DNA from: Nemertoderma westbladi
Taxonomy: Eukaryota > Xenacoelomorpha > Nemertodermatida > Nemertodermatidae
DNA length: 51,112 bases
Direction: 5' to 3'
Assembly (NCBI GenBank): GCA_032718475.1
Contig: JAUCBJ010001061.1
Coordinates: 1-51,112 of the forward strand
The translations under genes were made by a program, and so were the position numbers. Positions 1-14,215 of the stretch are shown piece by piece (the stretch's first letter is position 1; every line of letters begins with the position of its first letter). The notes below the pieces were generated by a model. It was not told the origin of the DNA and searched no databases. It worked only from the letters and a program-made list of their open reading frames with translations.

Positions 1-154
1 TGTTCTGTTGAGGTGAGATCGGAGTGTTCGCCTCAACGTTTTCTTCTTGTATTTGCGTCGGCCGCTCAACTTCGTCCAATTCAATTTTTTCCACGGCCGT
101 TGCATAAGAACTCTGCGATGAAGATTGACTAATTCTATTAAACAAAGAAGCCAT
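1..154 (-). CDS. N-terminus of a fibrinogen-domain type II membrane protein paralogue (partial, runs off window)
   Basis: Reading the minus strand from an ATG at 154-152, about 51 codons are open to the window edge. The peptide starts MASLFNRISQSSSQSSYATA and continues VEKIELDEVERPTQIQEENV, almost identical to the cytoplasmic tail of the complete gene at 47646-48665 (MTSLFNR..., VEKIELEEVERPTQIQEENV). The same GTGATCATG context precedes the start in both, which supports this ATG. Only the cytoplasmic segment is visible; the transmembrane and fibrinogen-like domains would lie left of the window. Unlike the broken copy near 40788 this one has no stop, so it may be functional. It lies on the same strand as PSMC6 and downstream of its third exon, so it could sit inside a PSMC6 intron. 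The family match is to the other copy in this window, not to a database. Confidence 0.72.
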   Translation of the reverse strand, partial: MASLFNRISQSSSQSSYATAVEKIELDEVERPTQIQEENVEANTPISPQQN

Positions 155-376
155 GATCACCTTGTTGTGTACATCATTTTTGCATTAATTAGTGAGTAAA
201 CACCAAATACTTGTTTGTGTGGTGTCTAAAAAATCTCGCCAGAACAGATTCAAGTAAAAATAGTTAGTAAATTTCGAGAAAAGTAGTTTTAACCCCCAAG
301 AGATGTCTGACGTCTGTTGAAAATTTATACCATTATAATAAGCTAGCTAGTGGAGATCAGACAGAGATTTACGTTT
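155..376. other. 5' flank of the partial membrane-protein gene
   Basis: AT-rich non-coding DNA just upstream of the minus-strand gene at 1-154. A short stretch before the ATG resembles the flanks of the other two copies (a 'gaCAAGwrgGTGATCATG'-like context at about 40775 and 47635). No clear TATA box or other promoter element can be assigned. Confidence 0.4.
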
Positions 377-482
377 AATACAATACTTAATACTTAATAC
401 AATACTTAATACTTAATACAATACTTAATACTTAATACAATACTTAATACTTAATACAATACTTAATACTTAATACAATACA
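377..482. repeat. 19-bp tandem repeat (CAATACTTAATACTTAATA)
   Basis: About 5.5 almost perfect head-to-tail copies of a 19-bp AT-only-plus-C unit. It lies in the 5' flank of the membrane-protein copy at 1-154, between two blocks that are shared with the broken copy at 40629-40936. That copy carries a different short repeat ('aactctgta') at the equivalent place. This is a local expansion. Confidence 0.9.
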
Positions 483-1035
483 TAATAAATAATAATGCAT
501 AATGCAAACGTGCATTATTTATAAAAATGAAGGAATTTTTACTAATAATATATATTTTTACTAATAATAATATCATACTTCTAGAACAAATAATTATTAT
601 AGTAACATACATTTATCATTAAGAAAACTCCCAAAATTTTAATGTTTTAACGGGAAGACCTTTTTACCTTATTTTCTATTTTAAGATAAAATGTAATAAA
701 AATTGTGTTGCAGATCATTTTTCAACTAAAATTTACAGAAAAATGGGTCGTAGGAAAAATTAAATAACTAAATGAAAAAATATAGCAAATGTAATTTTTT
801 TGTGCTAATTTGCTTTGTGTATTTAATTATTTCTGTTTTTATAGCCAATTTTTCAGATTAAATCCACAAATTTGTGTATTTTGTGTTTGTGTATTTAATT
901 CAAAATTATTTTCACAAACAAGACAGTTTGTTAGCTATGCCAGAATGAAAATGCTGCAATCATTTCATAAGTAGGACTTATTGATCATTTGGCGAAAAAG
1001 GGAAAATAGAAAAAAAGCTCTATATATAATATCTA
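483..1035. other. AT-rich stretch, no gene seen
   Basis: The segment 495-543 matches 40629-40680 in inverted orientation, so it belongs to the duplicated flank of the membrane-protein family. The remainder is A/T-rich with many stops in all frames and no recognisable motif. Confidence 0.5.
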
Positions 1036-2980
1036 AAGGGGGGGGGGGGGGGGGGTGGGGCAGTGCCGGGCAGTGCCGGGCAGCAGAGCGGCTAGTGTTG
1101 CCCCAGTAGAGGAGGTGGAAAATGTCTACCACAATCTACAAGCAGCTACTGATGGATTGGATCAGCATGCATTCTTAACATTCCTGGGAGACTTTAATGC
1201 AAGTCTGCATCAATCACCTACATCGCCCTGGTGTATAGCAATAGTGTTAACCGAAATTCCATCCATCTTCAGGATTTTATCTCTGGAAATGGATTGATTT
1301 CAGCTGGAACCCAGTTCAAGAAGCGAACTGGAAAGCTATGGACTCATAGTGGACGACCACTGGGACCACTGGGTCGAGATAGACCATATTCTGTTTCGTA
1401 GGAAATACAGGAGCTCTATACAAGACTGTAATGCATTTACACTACGACTCTTCTCCAGTGATCACCGCCTTATTGTGGCCAAGGTAAGACTTAGTCTGCG
1501 TGCTAGCAGAACAACGAAATCTGCCTTGCCGCAGCATGACTGGTCCTCTCTGTTGCAACAGCCAAGTGTGAGATCCAGCTTCACACTACAGCTGAGCAAC
1601 AGGTATGAGGCTCTTGCCTCTGAGGCGGCAGATCACTGTGAGGGCTATACTGCCTTTACAGAAGCAGTTAAGTTAGCAGCTGCAGAAACAGTTCCTGTAT
1701 ACCCTCGAAACAGGAAAAGGCCCCCCTGGACTGACAACAAAATTCAGAAGTGCCGAAATGACCTTCATAAGGCGCAGAAAGAGTCCCGACTCAAACAGAC
1801 TACAGCGGCCAAGAATGCAGTCCATTTTGGCACTTAGAAGGATAATTGAAGAATTATCAAAAAAGAAAGACAGGCATCTGGCTGTTATCTTTGTTGACTT
1901 CTTCAAGGCCTTTGATTCAGTCTCTCGCTCACGTATGTTCAGCATACGTTATATATTATATGGGATTCCTGATGAAATTATTGCAGCAATCAGATAAGTA
2001 TAAGATGGTTCGACGACATTTGTGTCTACTGTTGACGGTGACACAGAACCATTTGAAGTGTTATGGGGCGTCCTCCAGGGAGACACACTTGCGATATTCT
2101 TGTTCATAATTGTTGTTGACTATGTTCTACGCATGTCCTTAGATCATTATAATGATGATGGGGCGATGATAACTCCACCTACTGGCTCCAGAAGTCGAGG
2201 AAATCCTACCTAACTGATCTAGACTTTGCTGATGACTTAGGAGTACTCGCAGAATCACTAGAGTGAGTCCAACGGCTCCTCGGCTCATTAGAACAGGTTG
2301 CTTCTAGTGTTGGTCTTTTTATTAACTCCAGAAAGACCAAAACTTTGACAGTTAACTTGGAAAGTCCTCAGCAAGTCTCTGATCGGATGAGCATAAGCTC
2401 AAAGGATGGTATGCTTGAGCATGTGGACGACTTCTGTTACCTGGGATCATGGATCCGGAAGTCAGGAAAGGCATGGGCAGCCTTGAATAGGATTTCCAGG
2501 ATTTGGAAGTCACCGAGAATTAATCGGAAACTTAAGGTCCGATTATTTAGAGCAGCAGTAGTTCCAGTACTCCTCTACGGGAGTCCATGCTGGGCTCTAA
2601 CTGCTGAGGACACCAAATCTCTGGATGACACATTCACAAGAATGCTACGCCGGGTTCATTGTGTCAAGTACAATGATCACATCTCCAACCAGACACTATA
2701 TAACATTGGAGGTGTTTCATTGGTTCCCCCAAGCTTGACACTAGAACAAAATCGCCTCCGCTTTGCAGGACATTGCTTTCGCCGTGAGGACCAGCCAGTG
2801 CATAATCTTGTACTTTGGCAGCCCCATGGAGTGAATAAGCATGGTGGACAGCCCATGACTTTCTTGAGACGCATCTTAAAGGACACTGGTCGCGAAGATG
2901 CGGATGATCTAGCTAATGTCATGGGTGAAAGTGAGTTGTGGCGGCGCAATTTTGTCCACAAACCGACACAGCATTCTTGA
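1036..2980 (+). pseudogene. Degenerate non-LTR retrotransposon (LINE) with endonuclease and reverse transcriptase remnants
   Basis: A G-run (1036-1055) precedes a decayed LINE ORF spread over several frames. 1115-1200 encodes an endonuclease piece (FLTFLGDFNASL, the GDFN motif of APE-type endonucleases). Around 1800-1990 the frame reads AVIFVDFFKAFDSVSRSRMF, the reverse transcriptase motif with catalytic Asp. About 2060 encodes GVLQGDTLA, 2215-2250 encodes the LDFADD box, and 2430-2460 encodes YLGSWI. The C-terminal thumb and tail run to a stop at 2978-2980 (ORF 2345-2980). The endonuclease part jumps directly into the RT palm, so the linker and first RT motifs are deleted. At least three frame breaks and stops mean it is dead. 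The 3' end (GCAGCTGCAATGCAGCATGC) is shared with 50741 and 21190. The clade is not resolved. Confidence 0.85.
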
Positions 2981-4640
<1,660 letters not shown>

Positions 4641-4645
4641 GTTCA

Positions 4646-7200
<2,555 letters not shown>

Positions 7201-7715
7201 GGTTCCGTATCCGATCCGGGGTTTACAGCTAAAGTCTGAAAGTGGCGGGTGTGGGAGTGGGGTGAAATGGTTTGTGACGATGGACTTATCAACTTCAACA
7301 CAGTCACAGTCTGACAGTACCTATATCTGTATAACTGTATATACAGATATAGGGCATATAGGCCTACTGATATAGGGTATACCTGTAGTACTGTAGTACT
7401 GTAGTCAGTAGTAGCTGAGTAGCAGAGTAGTGCAGCAGGGCGCAGGGGCAGGGATATGACTGTATGGTTTACAGTAAGTTTGATTTCCCCTCCTTTATAA
7501 AATGACGCAGCAGTAATAATACGAAAAACTATTGGCGTTGCTAACGGTACATACTCTGATACTGATACTGAACATTTGAGTCAGTGTGTTTTTTAATTTT
7601 AATCTGCCATTTAATCTTGAATACAATTCCACTTTCAGTGCGGCAGTGTCCCACGTTAAATAGTTTTAAATTTAAACTTAATATTTGGTTAAAATAAGAT
7701 AGTTTTAGAAGTAGT
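7201..7715. promoter_or_regulatory. 5' flank of PSMC6 (probable promoter region)
   Basis: Upstream of the PSMC6 start codon. It holds short repeats (TGTAGTACTGTAGTACTGTAG at about 7383, and a TATATAC palindrome near 7335) and no recognised coding exon. Its promoter role is inferred from position only. Confidence 0.4.
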
Positions 7716-8905
7716 TCTAGTTAAGGTTATGATTATGATAATGCAGTAGTTCTAGTTAGGTTATGAAGTAGTTCTAGTTAGGTTATGATTATGCAGTAGT
7801 TCTAGTTAGGTTATGATTATACAGTAGTTATAGTTAGGTTATGATTATGCAGTAGTTATAGTTAGGTTATGATTATGCAGTAGTTCTAGTTAGGTTATGA
7901 TTACGCGGTAGTTATAGTTAGGTTATGATTATGCAGTAGTTCTAGTTAGGTTGTGATTATGCAGTAGTTATAGTTAGGTTATGATTATGCAGTAGTTATA
8001 GTTAGGTTATGATTATGCAGTAGTTCTAGTTAGGTTATGATTACGCGGTAGTTATAGTTAGGTTATGATTATGCAGTAGTTCTAGTCAGGTTGTGATTAT
8101 GCAGTAGTTCTAGTTAGGTTATGATTATGCAGTAGTTATAGTTAGGTTATGATTATGCAGTAGTTCTAGTTAGGTTATGATTACGCAGTAGTTCTAGTTA
8201 GGTTATGATTATGCAGTAGTTCTAGTTAGGTTATGATTATGCAGTAGTTCTAGTTAGGTTATGATTACGGAGTAGGCCTAGTTATAGTTAGGTTATGATT
8301 ATGCAGTAGTTCTAGATAGGTTATGATTATGCAGTAGTTCTAGTTAGGTTATGATTATGCAGTAGTTCTAGTTAGGTTATGATTATGCAGTAGTTCTAGA
8401 TAGGTTATGATTATGCAGTAGTTCTAGTTAGGTTATGATTATGCAGTAGTTCTAGATAGGTTATGATTATGCAGTAGTTCTAGTTAGGTTATGATTATGC
8501 AGTAGTTCTAGTTAGGTTATGATTATGCAGTAGTTCTAGATAGGTTATGATTATGCAGTAGTTCTATTTAGGTTACGATTACGCAGTAGTTCTAGTTAGG
8601 TTATGATTACGCAGTAGGCCTAGTTATAGTTAGGTTATGATTATGCAGTAGTTCTACTGTGGTTAGGATATGATTATGCAGTAGTTATAGTTAGGTTATG
8701 AAGTAGTTCTAGTTAGGTTATGATTATGCAGTAGTTCTAGTTAGGTTATGATTACGCAGTAGGCCTAGTTATAGTTAGGTTATGATTATGCAGTAGTTCT
8801 ACTGTGGTTAGGATATGATTATGCAGTAGTTATAGTTAGGTTATGAAGTAGTTCTAGTTAGGTTATGAAGTAGTTCTACAGTAGTTAGGTTATGAAGTAG
8901 TTCTA
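7716..8905. repeat. 28-bp minisatellite, about 1.2 kb
   Basis: Around 40 copies of a unit close to TTATGATTATGCAGTAG plus TTCTAGTTAGG. Variants include TATAG for CTAG, GCGGTAG, and units carrying an extra GCCTAGTTATAG or ACTGTGG. A higher-order pattern of variant units is visible: the blocks at 8590-8700 and 8740-8860 repeat each other, which suggests unequal exchange. It sits about 0.5 kb upstream of the PSMC6 start. Confidence 0.95.
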
Positions 8906-10078
8906 GTTTGCTTATGGTTTGTAATGTTATAAATATAATGTTTTTCAATTAATATAGTGCATGATTAGTTGAATTTTTAGTTATGTTGTGTTATTTTAAT
9001 TATAGTAGGATATTGTATAAAACATAGTACAGTATAGAGTATGTAGGCTAAATATTAAATAATACAATGTGTTGTGTACTGGTAACTGAAATAATGGGAC
9101 CACCCGTCCAGTGGCCATCTCCAGATATAGACACTTATTACATTTACCATAATTGTGTGTAATTGTTGAATTTTACTGTCTATGTGTGAGATATTGTCCA
9201 TATATTTTATCTTATCTTAACTTCCAGGCTAAACCAGGTTTATTAAACACCAAATAATGTCATCATTAGCATATATACGATCGTCCTGAAGGACCAACGC
9301 ATATTCTACTTGGAAAATTTCTAAACTTTTGCCAAACAACATGTGTACTAAGTTTGGTTAAATTTCATTGAGTGAAGATTGGCTGAGTTATTAACGTTTA
9401 AATATACGATCTACAGATCGACATATTGTCTATAAACACAACCATTGAGATAGTGGTACCCGTATGCTAAGCTCGCATACTCGCGTGGCTCGCCCCACAA
9501 TGAAACTGAATCTGGTACTGAACTCAACTCCTAGTATACGGTAAGATTTTTTTGGCTTAAAAGTAAAGAGCCGCAATTATCGAGTGTTCATAGGAGACAA
9601 TAGGCAAGATGTGACCGATACCTTCTCGAAGATTCCAACAGTATAGATTTTGTACAAACCGACTGTCTGATCACAATTTAATATAAATTTGTTATTTTAG
9701 GCGTCATACGTAAATTTATATTCTGTATATTATTTTAAATGTACAGTAGTACTATTGTCACTATAGTCACTACTGTACTATTTTTGTTTTTAAATCTCCC
9801 ACTGTTTTTAATAGTCCTAAATTTTTTTTTTTATAAAACATCCATTGCTAAGCAACATATTTAATACCCTTCTGGTGGTGGTAAATGTTTGTTTAGTATT
9901 TTACCGATATGTATGTATATTAATTATCTTAAAGTATTCAGAATAGTTTAGGAAGCATTGGGAACAGCTTATCTACATAAACCCTTCTACTTAGATGCTC
10001 TTCCAACATATATGTACAATATGCCTAGTTACTTATTGAAGTTATGGTGATCCCAGGAGGATATCTTAATTTGAGACA
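8906..10078. other. Intergenic AT-rich DNA with one dispersed repeat copy
   Basis: No gene seen. 9339-9510 is a copy of a dispersed repeat (AAGTTTGGTTaAATT, then GAGTTATTAACG, ending CGTGGCTCGCCCCAC) also found on the minus strand at about 4420-4560 and in part at 23861-23995 and 40540-40612. Confidence 0.5.
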
Positions 10079-10109
10079 GAATAAGATAAGTAGTGCGATT
10101 TGAAAGAAC

Positions 10110-10175
10110 ATAATTATTGTCTAAATCCGGAACGTTTCGTATATTACGTTATACATCATCAGTCATAATACTGTA
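10110..10175 (-). ncRNA. Hammerhead-ribozyme-like core in the Penelope element terminal repeat
   Basis: On the minus strand CTGATGA (10162-10156) is followed by a possible 5-bp stem (GTATA...TATAC) and then GAAAC (10138-10134). This is the order of the conserved core of a hammerhead ribozyme (CUGAUGA, stem II, GAAA). Penelope-like elements are known to carry such ribozymes in their terminal repeats. Stem I and the short stem III with the cleavage triplet could not be drawn convincingly, so self-cleavage is unproven. Only this arm retains the CTGATGA part. Confidence 0.5.
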
Positions 10176-10450
10176 GGTACAAAATAACTATAATTATATG
10201 AAAAAACCTAAAATTAATAAAAAAGATAAGAGTAAACAAAATTCAAAATGTGATAGGGTGGATAATTACGATAAATGTAAATTAGAATATTTTTACTAAG
10301 TATAATGAAGTAAATGCAGAATTACAGAGAAATTATAGAAAAAATTACAGTACCGGTAGCAATCAGAGACTAAAGGCAGTAAACTAACTAGGTAGTGTGT
10401 TCATTACAGTAGATACATTAGAATTGTACTGTATGTAATAGTTATCATAA

Positions 10451-11197
10451 TTAAAATAGATATAGCGGGAATGAAGTGTCTTGTATGTTAAGTGATGGTC
10501 TTTGTTTCTGTATAATTAGACTTTCTTTAATTAGTAGATCGTAGTTGTTAGTGGCTGTACCTATACTATTAAAGTCTTGGTATTCGAATCGGTGGTCGTA
10601 CTCAAGTGCATGTTCATGTATGGAGGAGTGTCTAGGAGTGGCTGTTGGCTTTCCTGTTCGGGGAGACTTCGCAAGGTGCTCAGAGATTCTTACTTTAAAG
10701 TGGCGCTCGGATTTACCGATGTAGTCAGCATTACAGCTGGTGCACTTAAAATGATATAAAGTAAGAGATCTCATCGCTTTGGGAAATCTGTCCTTGAAGG
10801 GAAAGTAATTAGCCAGTCGAGATGTGGGTCTAAATATTAATTTGAGTTCTACTTGTGGAAATGTTCTAGAAAGTATTTTAAGACGCTGTTGAATTTGTGT
10901 TGACATCGTTCCAAGATACGGTATGATTAAATATACAGGTTTCTTTCCTACTGTAGGGACCTTAGGGAGTGGGGGGTTGGTTAGTTTGATTGTTATACGG
11001 TGGGCTATGGACCAGAAAAGGTTGCTAGGGAAACCATTAAGGGAGAGTATATTATGTAGATTCATAATTTCAGTTTGAAATTGCCGCCAACTAGAGCAAA
11101 TTGTGAATATTCTGAAGACTAGAGTAGCTATCAATGAGGCCTTAAATTTTTCTGGTATAAATCTGTCGTAGCTAGTAACCCAGTAACTGTAACCCAT
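10451..11197 (-). CDS. C-terminal part of a Penelope-like reverse transcriptase with GIY-YIG endonuclease
   Basis: 248-codon ORF. The C-terminal third carries a Cys-containing GIY-YIG module: FKCTSCNADYIGKSERHFKV then RISEHL, followed by an Arg/His-rich segment (SIHEHALEYDHRFEYQDF) and a conserved tail ending LIIQKQRPSLNIQ. The CxxC before YIG and the ESLIIQKxxPxLN ending are usual in Penelope-like endonucleases. The N-terminal part resembles the thumb/linker (YLGTMSTQIQQRLKILSRTF). The RT palm (YxDD) is missing, so the element is 5' truncated and cannot be autonomous. No stop interrupts the visible part. Confidence 0.85.
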   Translation of the reverse strand: MGYSYWVTSYDRFIPEKFKASLIATLVFRIFTICSSWRQFQTEIMNLHNILSLNGFPSNLFWSIAHRITIKLTNPPLPKVPTVGKKPVYLIIPYLGTMSTQIQQRLKILSRTFPQVELKLIFRPTSRLANYFPFKDRFPKAMRSLTLYHFKCTSCNADYIGKSERHFKVRISEHLAKSPRTGKPTATPRHSSIHEHALEYDHRFEYQDFNSIGTATNNYDLLIKESLIIQKQRPSLNIQDTSFPLYLF

Positions 11198-11270
11198 AAC
11201 CCAATAACTGGAAACGTTCCGGATTTAAACAATAATTATGTTCTTTCAAATCGCACTACTTATCTTATTC

Positions 11271-11722
11271 TAGTTACTTATTCGTATTACAAAATAAACT
11301 GTTTACCATCCTTAATGGCAGAATGTGGTTGGCCCGCGTCTGAATATTAATAATCAATCAAAGATTGAAAAATCAGGATACGAATAGCGCCAAATTAATA
11401 TAAAACAGTTACCATAAAACACATCTTATTATTTTCAATCAATTCTACTATATTTTTGGTTTCTAAAATTTCCTCATTGTTAGTGCATGTGCAAGGATTT
11501 GACAGTGATTGACAGACATTAATTAGAGTTCTGTACCTACAAAGGGCCCTTGCGCCCCTGGTCATTGGAAATTTATTGCAAAACTTATAGCTGTATAGGA
11601 GTAGGTAATCTTCTAGAGTATGTTGTTACAACTCTGTACGGTACTGCAGTATAAAGTACAGGAAAATCATTGAACGATTGAACTTCTAGGCGGACTGTTT
11701 AACCGACCGACTCGAAGCATAA
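11271..11722. other. Intergenic; 5' flank of the PANTS-like gene
   Basis: AT-rich DNA with no repeat or coding match seen. Its right end is the likely promoter and 5' leader of the gene starting at 11723; no TATA box is obvious. Confidence 0.4.
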
Positions 11723-12379
11723 ATGAATAAAGAAAACCCGACCGCCAGACGTCCAGATGAACTGGTACCGGTATCGGAGGCTGTCTGCGCCGCCTATAAA
11801 GACAAGTACAGACGTTGTCGATCCTACGTAGACAGACTCCACCACATGTACGCGACCGGTCGGATGCGGAAAGTTGCCGAGTGCGAGGATTTCGACTACC
11901 AACGTAAACTCTGCGAGGAATGGTGCGAAAACGACGACCAACTGGCACGGAACGCCCTGCGAGCGGAGGCGGAGTTACTATACGTGGATATGGAGCGGGA
12001 GAACAATGTGTGGGAGTATAGGGAGCACGGGGAGCGGCCGGAGGGATGGAGGAGTGGTTGGGGGGAGCCGTTAGAGGATGGGAGGAAGATGGATCTGGAA
12101 CAAGGTCCGGTGGGTGTGGAGGAGCGGGTGGGAGCCAGTGGGATGGGAGTTAGTGGGATGTGGGATACTCAAGGGGATCCATCATTAGTAACACTACGAG
12201 CTAGTATTGGTAATGTGTTTCGCATGCTGACTGGTACCAACGGAGTTCCTATGCTGCATCTCGCAACTTATATTCCTCGTAAGAAGAAAGAAAATGTGTC
12301 AGAGGAAATTCCAGAAACGAATTCAGTTGACGTAAAACTGCCAGAAACAAATTCGATAGACGTTCCAGATGATAAATAA
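11723..12379 (+). CDS. Twin-CX9C protein of the C22orf39/PANTS (UPF0545, DUF3128) family
   Basis: 218-codon unspliced ORF. Residues 20-100 match the family pattern: C22-x9-C32 (CAAYKDKYRRCRSY), then LHHMYATGR, then C54-x9-C64 (CEDFDYQRKLCEEW), an Ala/Arg/Glu-rich helix (NDDQLARNALRAEAELLY), and NVWEYREHGERPEGWRSGWG, the tryptophan-rich VWxxR..PP.W..PL ending. Two helices joined by twin CX9C pairs give a CHCH-like fold. The vertebrate member (PANTS) is a small synaptic protein of about 105 residues; yeast Emi1 belongs to the same family. Here a further 110-residue tail follows, Gly/Met-rich then charged, with the near-repeat ETNSVDV/ETNSIDV. The tail has no match I recognise. A polyadenylation signal AATAAA lies at 12486. 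No RNA evidence excludes introns. Confidence 0.82.
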   Translation: MNKENPTARRPDELVPVSEAVCAAYKDKYRRCRSYVDRLHHMYATGRMRKVAECEDFDYQRKLCEEWCENDDQLARNALRAEAELLYVDMERENNVWEYREHGERPEGWRSGWGEPLEDGRKMDLEQGPVGVEERVGASGMGVSGMWDTQGDPSLVTLRASIGNVFRMLTGTNGVPMLHLATYIPRKKKENVSEEIPETNSVDVKLPETNSIDVPDDK

Positions 12380-12574
12380 TTAAATATTTTTAATTAATAG
12401 ACTTGTCCTAATAGTTTCTCGTAGAGTCTGATATCATTGTGCAATTATTATTTGTAGTAATTAAAAGCTGTTCCCGTTGTACATAAATAAATAATTATAA
12501 TATATTTTCCTAAAAGGGTAAACATGACATTCAACAGATGATGACAGTAAAACCTCAATAATGTCATCCTGATG
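12380..12574. other. 3' flank of the PANTS-like gene
   Basis: AT-rich, with AATAAA at 12486-12491 on the plus strand. It is also the 3' side of the candidate minus-strand exon at 12575-12685, so two genes may end convergently here. Confidence 0.45.
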
Positions 12575-12685
12575 TCATTTGGTCGGGTCGTAGGGGAACC
12601 AGTACACGCCAACATACTCATGTTGCAGTTTGACGACCAGATTCGCCATGGGATGGGCACCAAACTCACTGGAGATCAATGCCAT
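12575..12685 (-). CDS. Candidate 3'-terminal coding exon, unidentified gene
   Basis: After an AG (TTTTGATAG, ending at 12686) the minus strand reads MALISSEFGAHPMANLVVKL and QHEYVGVYWFPYDPTK then TGA at 12577-12575. It is GC-richer than its surroundings and looks like a conserved protein end (aromatic-rich YWFPYD). I do not recognise the family. No preceding exon was found between 12690 and 14215. It could be a terminal exon with distant upstream exons, a relic, or chance; the ATG need not be an initiator. Confidence 0.33.
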   Translation of the reverse strand: MALISSEFGAHPMANLVVKLQHEYVGVYWFPYDPTK

Positions 12686-12689
12686 CTAT

Positions 12690-13136
12690 CAAAATTGTAA
12701 GTTTTGTCTATATGTTGCAAATGATTGAAGGATAATAACTCCAATCTGAGTGGGGGGGGTTCGTGAAATTGAATTACGATAAACTATATTCCGGTGAAAT
12801 ATGTCACACTGCAGATATAGATAGAATATTGGAACAGGCGAGGGAGATACTGAAATTATTCGTTCCATTTAAAATAAAAATAATTAATATAATACTATCA
12901 GTTTACTAACTACGAGTTTGGTACTTTTATTAGACTACTCCAAATATTATACAGACAGACAGACAGAAGATAAATAAATATTATTCACATAATAATAATA
13001 ATACGTCACCACTAATAATTACAAATACAACTCAAACAATATTATTCACTGAATACAATTTTCATTTTGGTTATAATTAATATTTCCATCATGATGCAAT
13101 ATATCGATATATAAATAAAATTTAACAATTCTGATT
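12690..13136. other. Intergenic AT-rich stretch with a small GACA microsatellite
   Basis: A (GACA)n run near 12950-12966 is followed by TAAATAAATA. A G-run occurs at about 12752. Nothing coding is seen. Confidence 0.5.
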
Positions 13137-13362
13137 GCGGGTAGCTCAGTTGGTTGAGCGCCCGGGTTGCAATCTATTGGTTGTATGTTCGAGCCCAGCC
13201 AGGGTCCACTCAGCCTTTAATCATATGGGATCTATAAATGAGGACCAGTTAAATTACTGGGAGTAAAATTTGGGATAGCAGTAGCGCCCACCTCTACCCT
13301 CGGGTATTAGCTACCGAAAGGAGTCTTCGGGTCGCCTCCGGCTTTTATAGGATTCAAAATCT
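13137..13362 (+). mobile_element. tRNA-derived SINE
   Basis: It starts GCGGGTAGCTCAGTTGGTTG (A-box TAGCTCAGTTGG) with a B-box-like TGTTCGAGCCC about 50 bp later, so the head is a tRNA-like pol III promoter. The body contains CAGCCTTTAATCATATGGGA and ATAAATGAGGACCAGTTAAA, a core seen in many animal SINEs. The tail ends near CTCCGGCTTTTATAGG. The anticodon arm does not fold well, so it is not a true tRNA gene. Confidence 0.75.
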
Positions 13363-13369
13363 TTAGAAA

Positions 13370-14215
13370 TCACGGAAAAACACGTCGGATTAAATAAATT
13401 AAAGTTTTATTAGAAACAACTTAGGTAAACAACCCAACACTAATCATATAATCCCCCCCAAATTTTCCCAATAAGCACCAAATAATTGTTAGCGACCATT
13501 AAACTTCATTAAATTAATGAAATACAATATTTGTCCTCCTGTATTGCATTTCAAAAATAACACCATGATTATTAATATAAATCACCAATGACGATGCCTA
13601 CATTTACTCCGACTCCCGCCACTAATTAGTATTAATTAAATCTGTCATTAAGGTTTCCCCTCAAATTCTCGGAATAACAACATGATACACTGTGTAGCAA
13701 TAACGAAAGATATGTAACCGTTTAAATTGCTAGCAAACTAATCCACAAAAATTCAGCACAAAATATATACAAAATATTTAGGAACTATTAATTTTATTAA
13801 CACCAATGAAATCACGAGATAAAATGGATTCGAATTACAATAATATGACATGATCTATTCACAAACAGACAACAATAATTCACAAAACGAATAACGTTTA
13901 TCTTCTAACTCACAGCTGGTGAAACGCATGCGTGTCGCGTCGGTAGAGTAGACAATGTATTACAAGAGAAATAGTTGAAATTTGGGATATTGAAAGAGTA
14001 AACGGGTAATTCTATGCGAACGAAATGGGGGATATTTATTTTCCAAACAAATATTACTAAAATAATAAGGACACAAAATAAATTGGCACCTTAGTTGAGA
14101 TTTCGAGGCGTTATAAACATTATTTCTCCGAGGGACTCTTTTTTAATGACTCCGAGGGATTTTTATTTTATTTATATATTTTACAGAATTTAATCGTTTC
14201 GATTCTAGAATATTG
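13370..14215. other. 3' flank of MEF2, AT-rich, no gene seen
   Basis: On the minus strand two overlapping AATAAA signals (14172-14162) lie about 45 bp after the MEF2 stop and probably mark its 3' end. The remainder has no recognisable feature. Confidence 0.45.

Larger units (their letters stand above)
10079..11270 (-). mobile_element. Penelope-like element fragment bounded by 60-bp inverted arms
   Basis: A 60-bp segment at 10079-10138 recurs inverted at 11211-11270 with about one mismatch (ends GAATAAGATAAGTAGTGCG, inner end CCGGAACGTTTC). Between them lies a minus-strand ORF with a GIY-YIG endonuclease typical of Penelope-like retroelements. Such elements often carry partial terminal repeats in direct and inverted arrangement, which fits. 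The near-identical arms imply a recent insertion. It is 5' truncated: the reverse transcriptase catalytic motifs are absent. Confidence 0.85.

Noticed and set aside
13137-13205. True tRNA gene
   Set aside because: A and B boxes are present but the cloverleaf and acceptor stem do not form, and a SINE body follows; same for 16225-16320.
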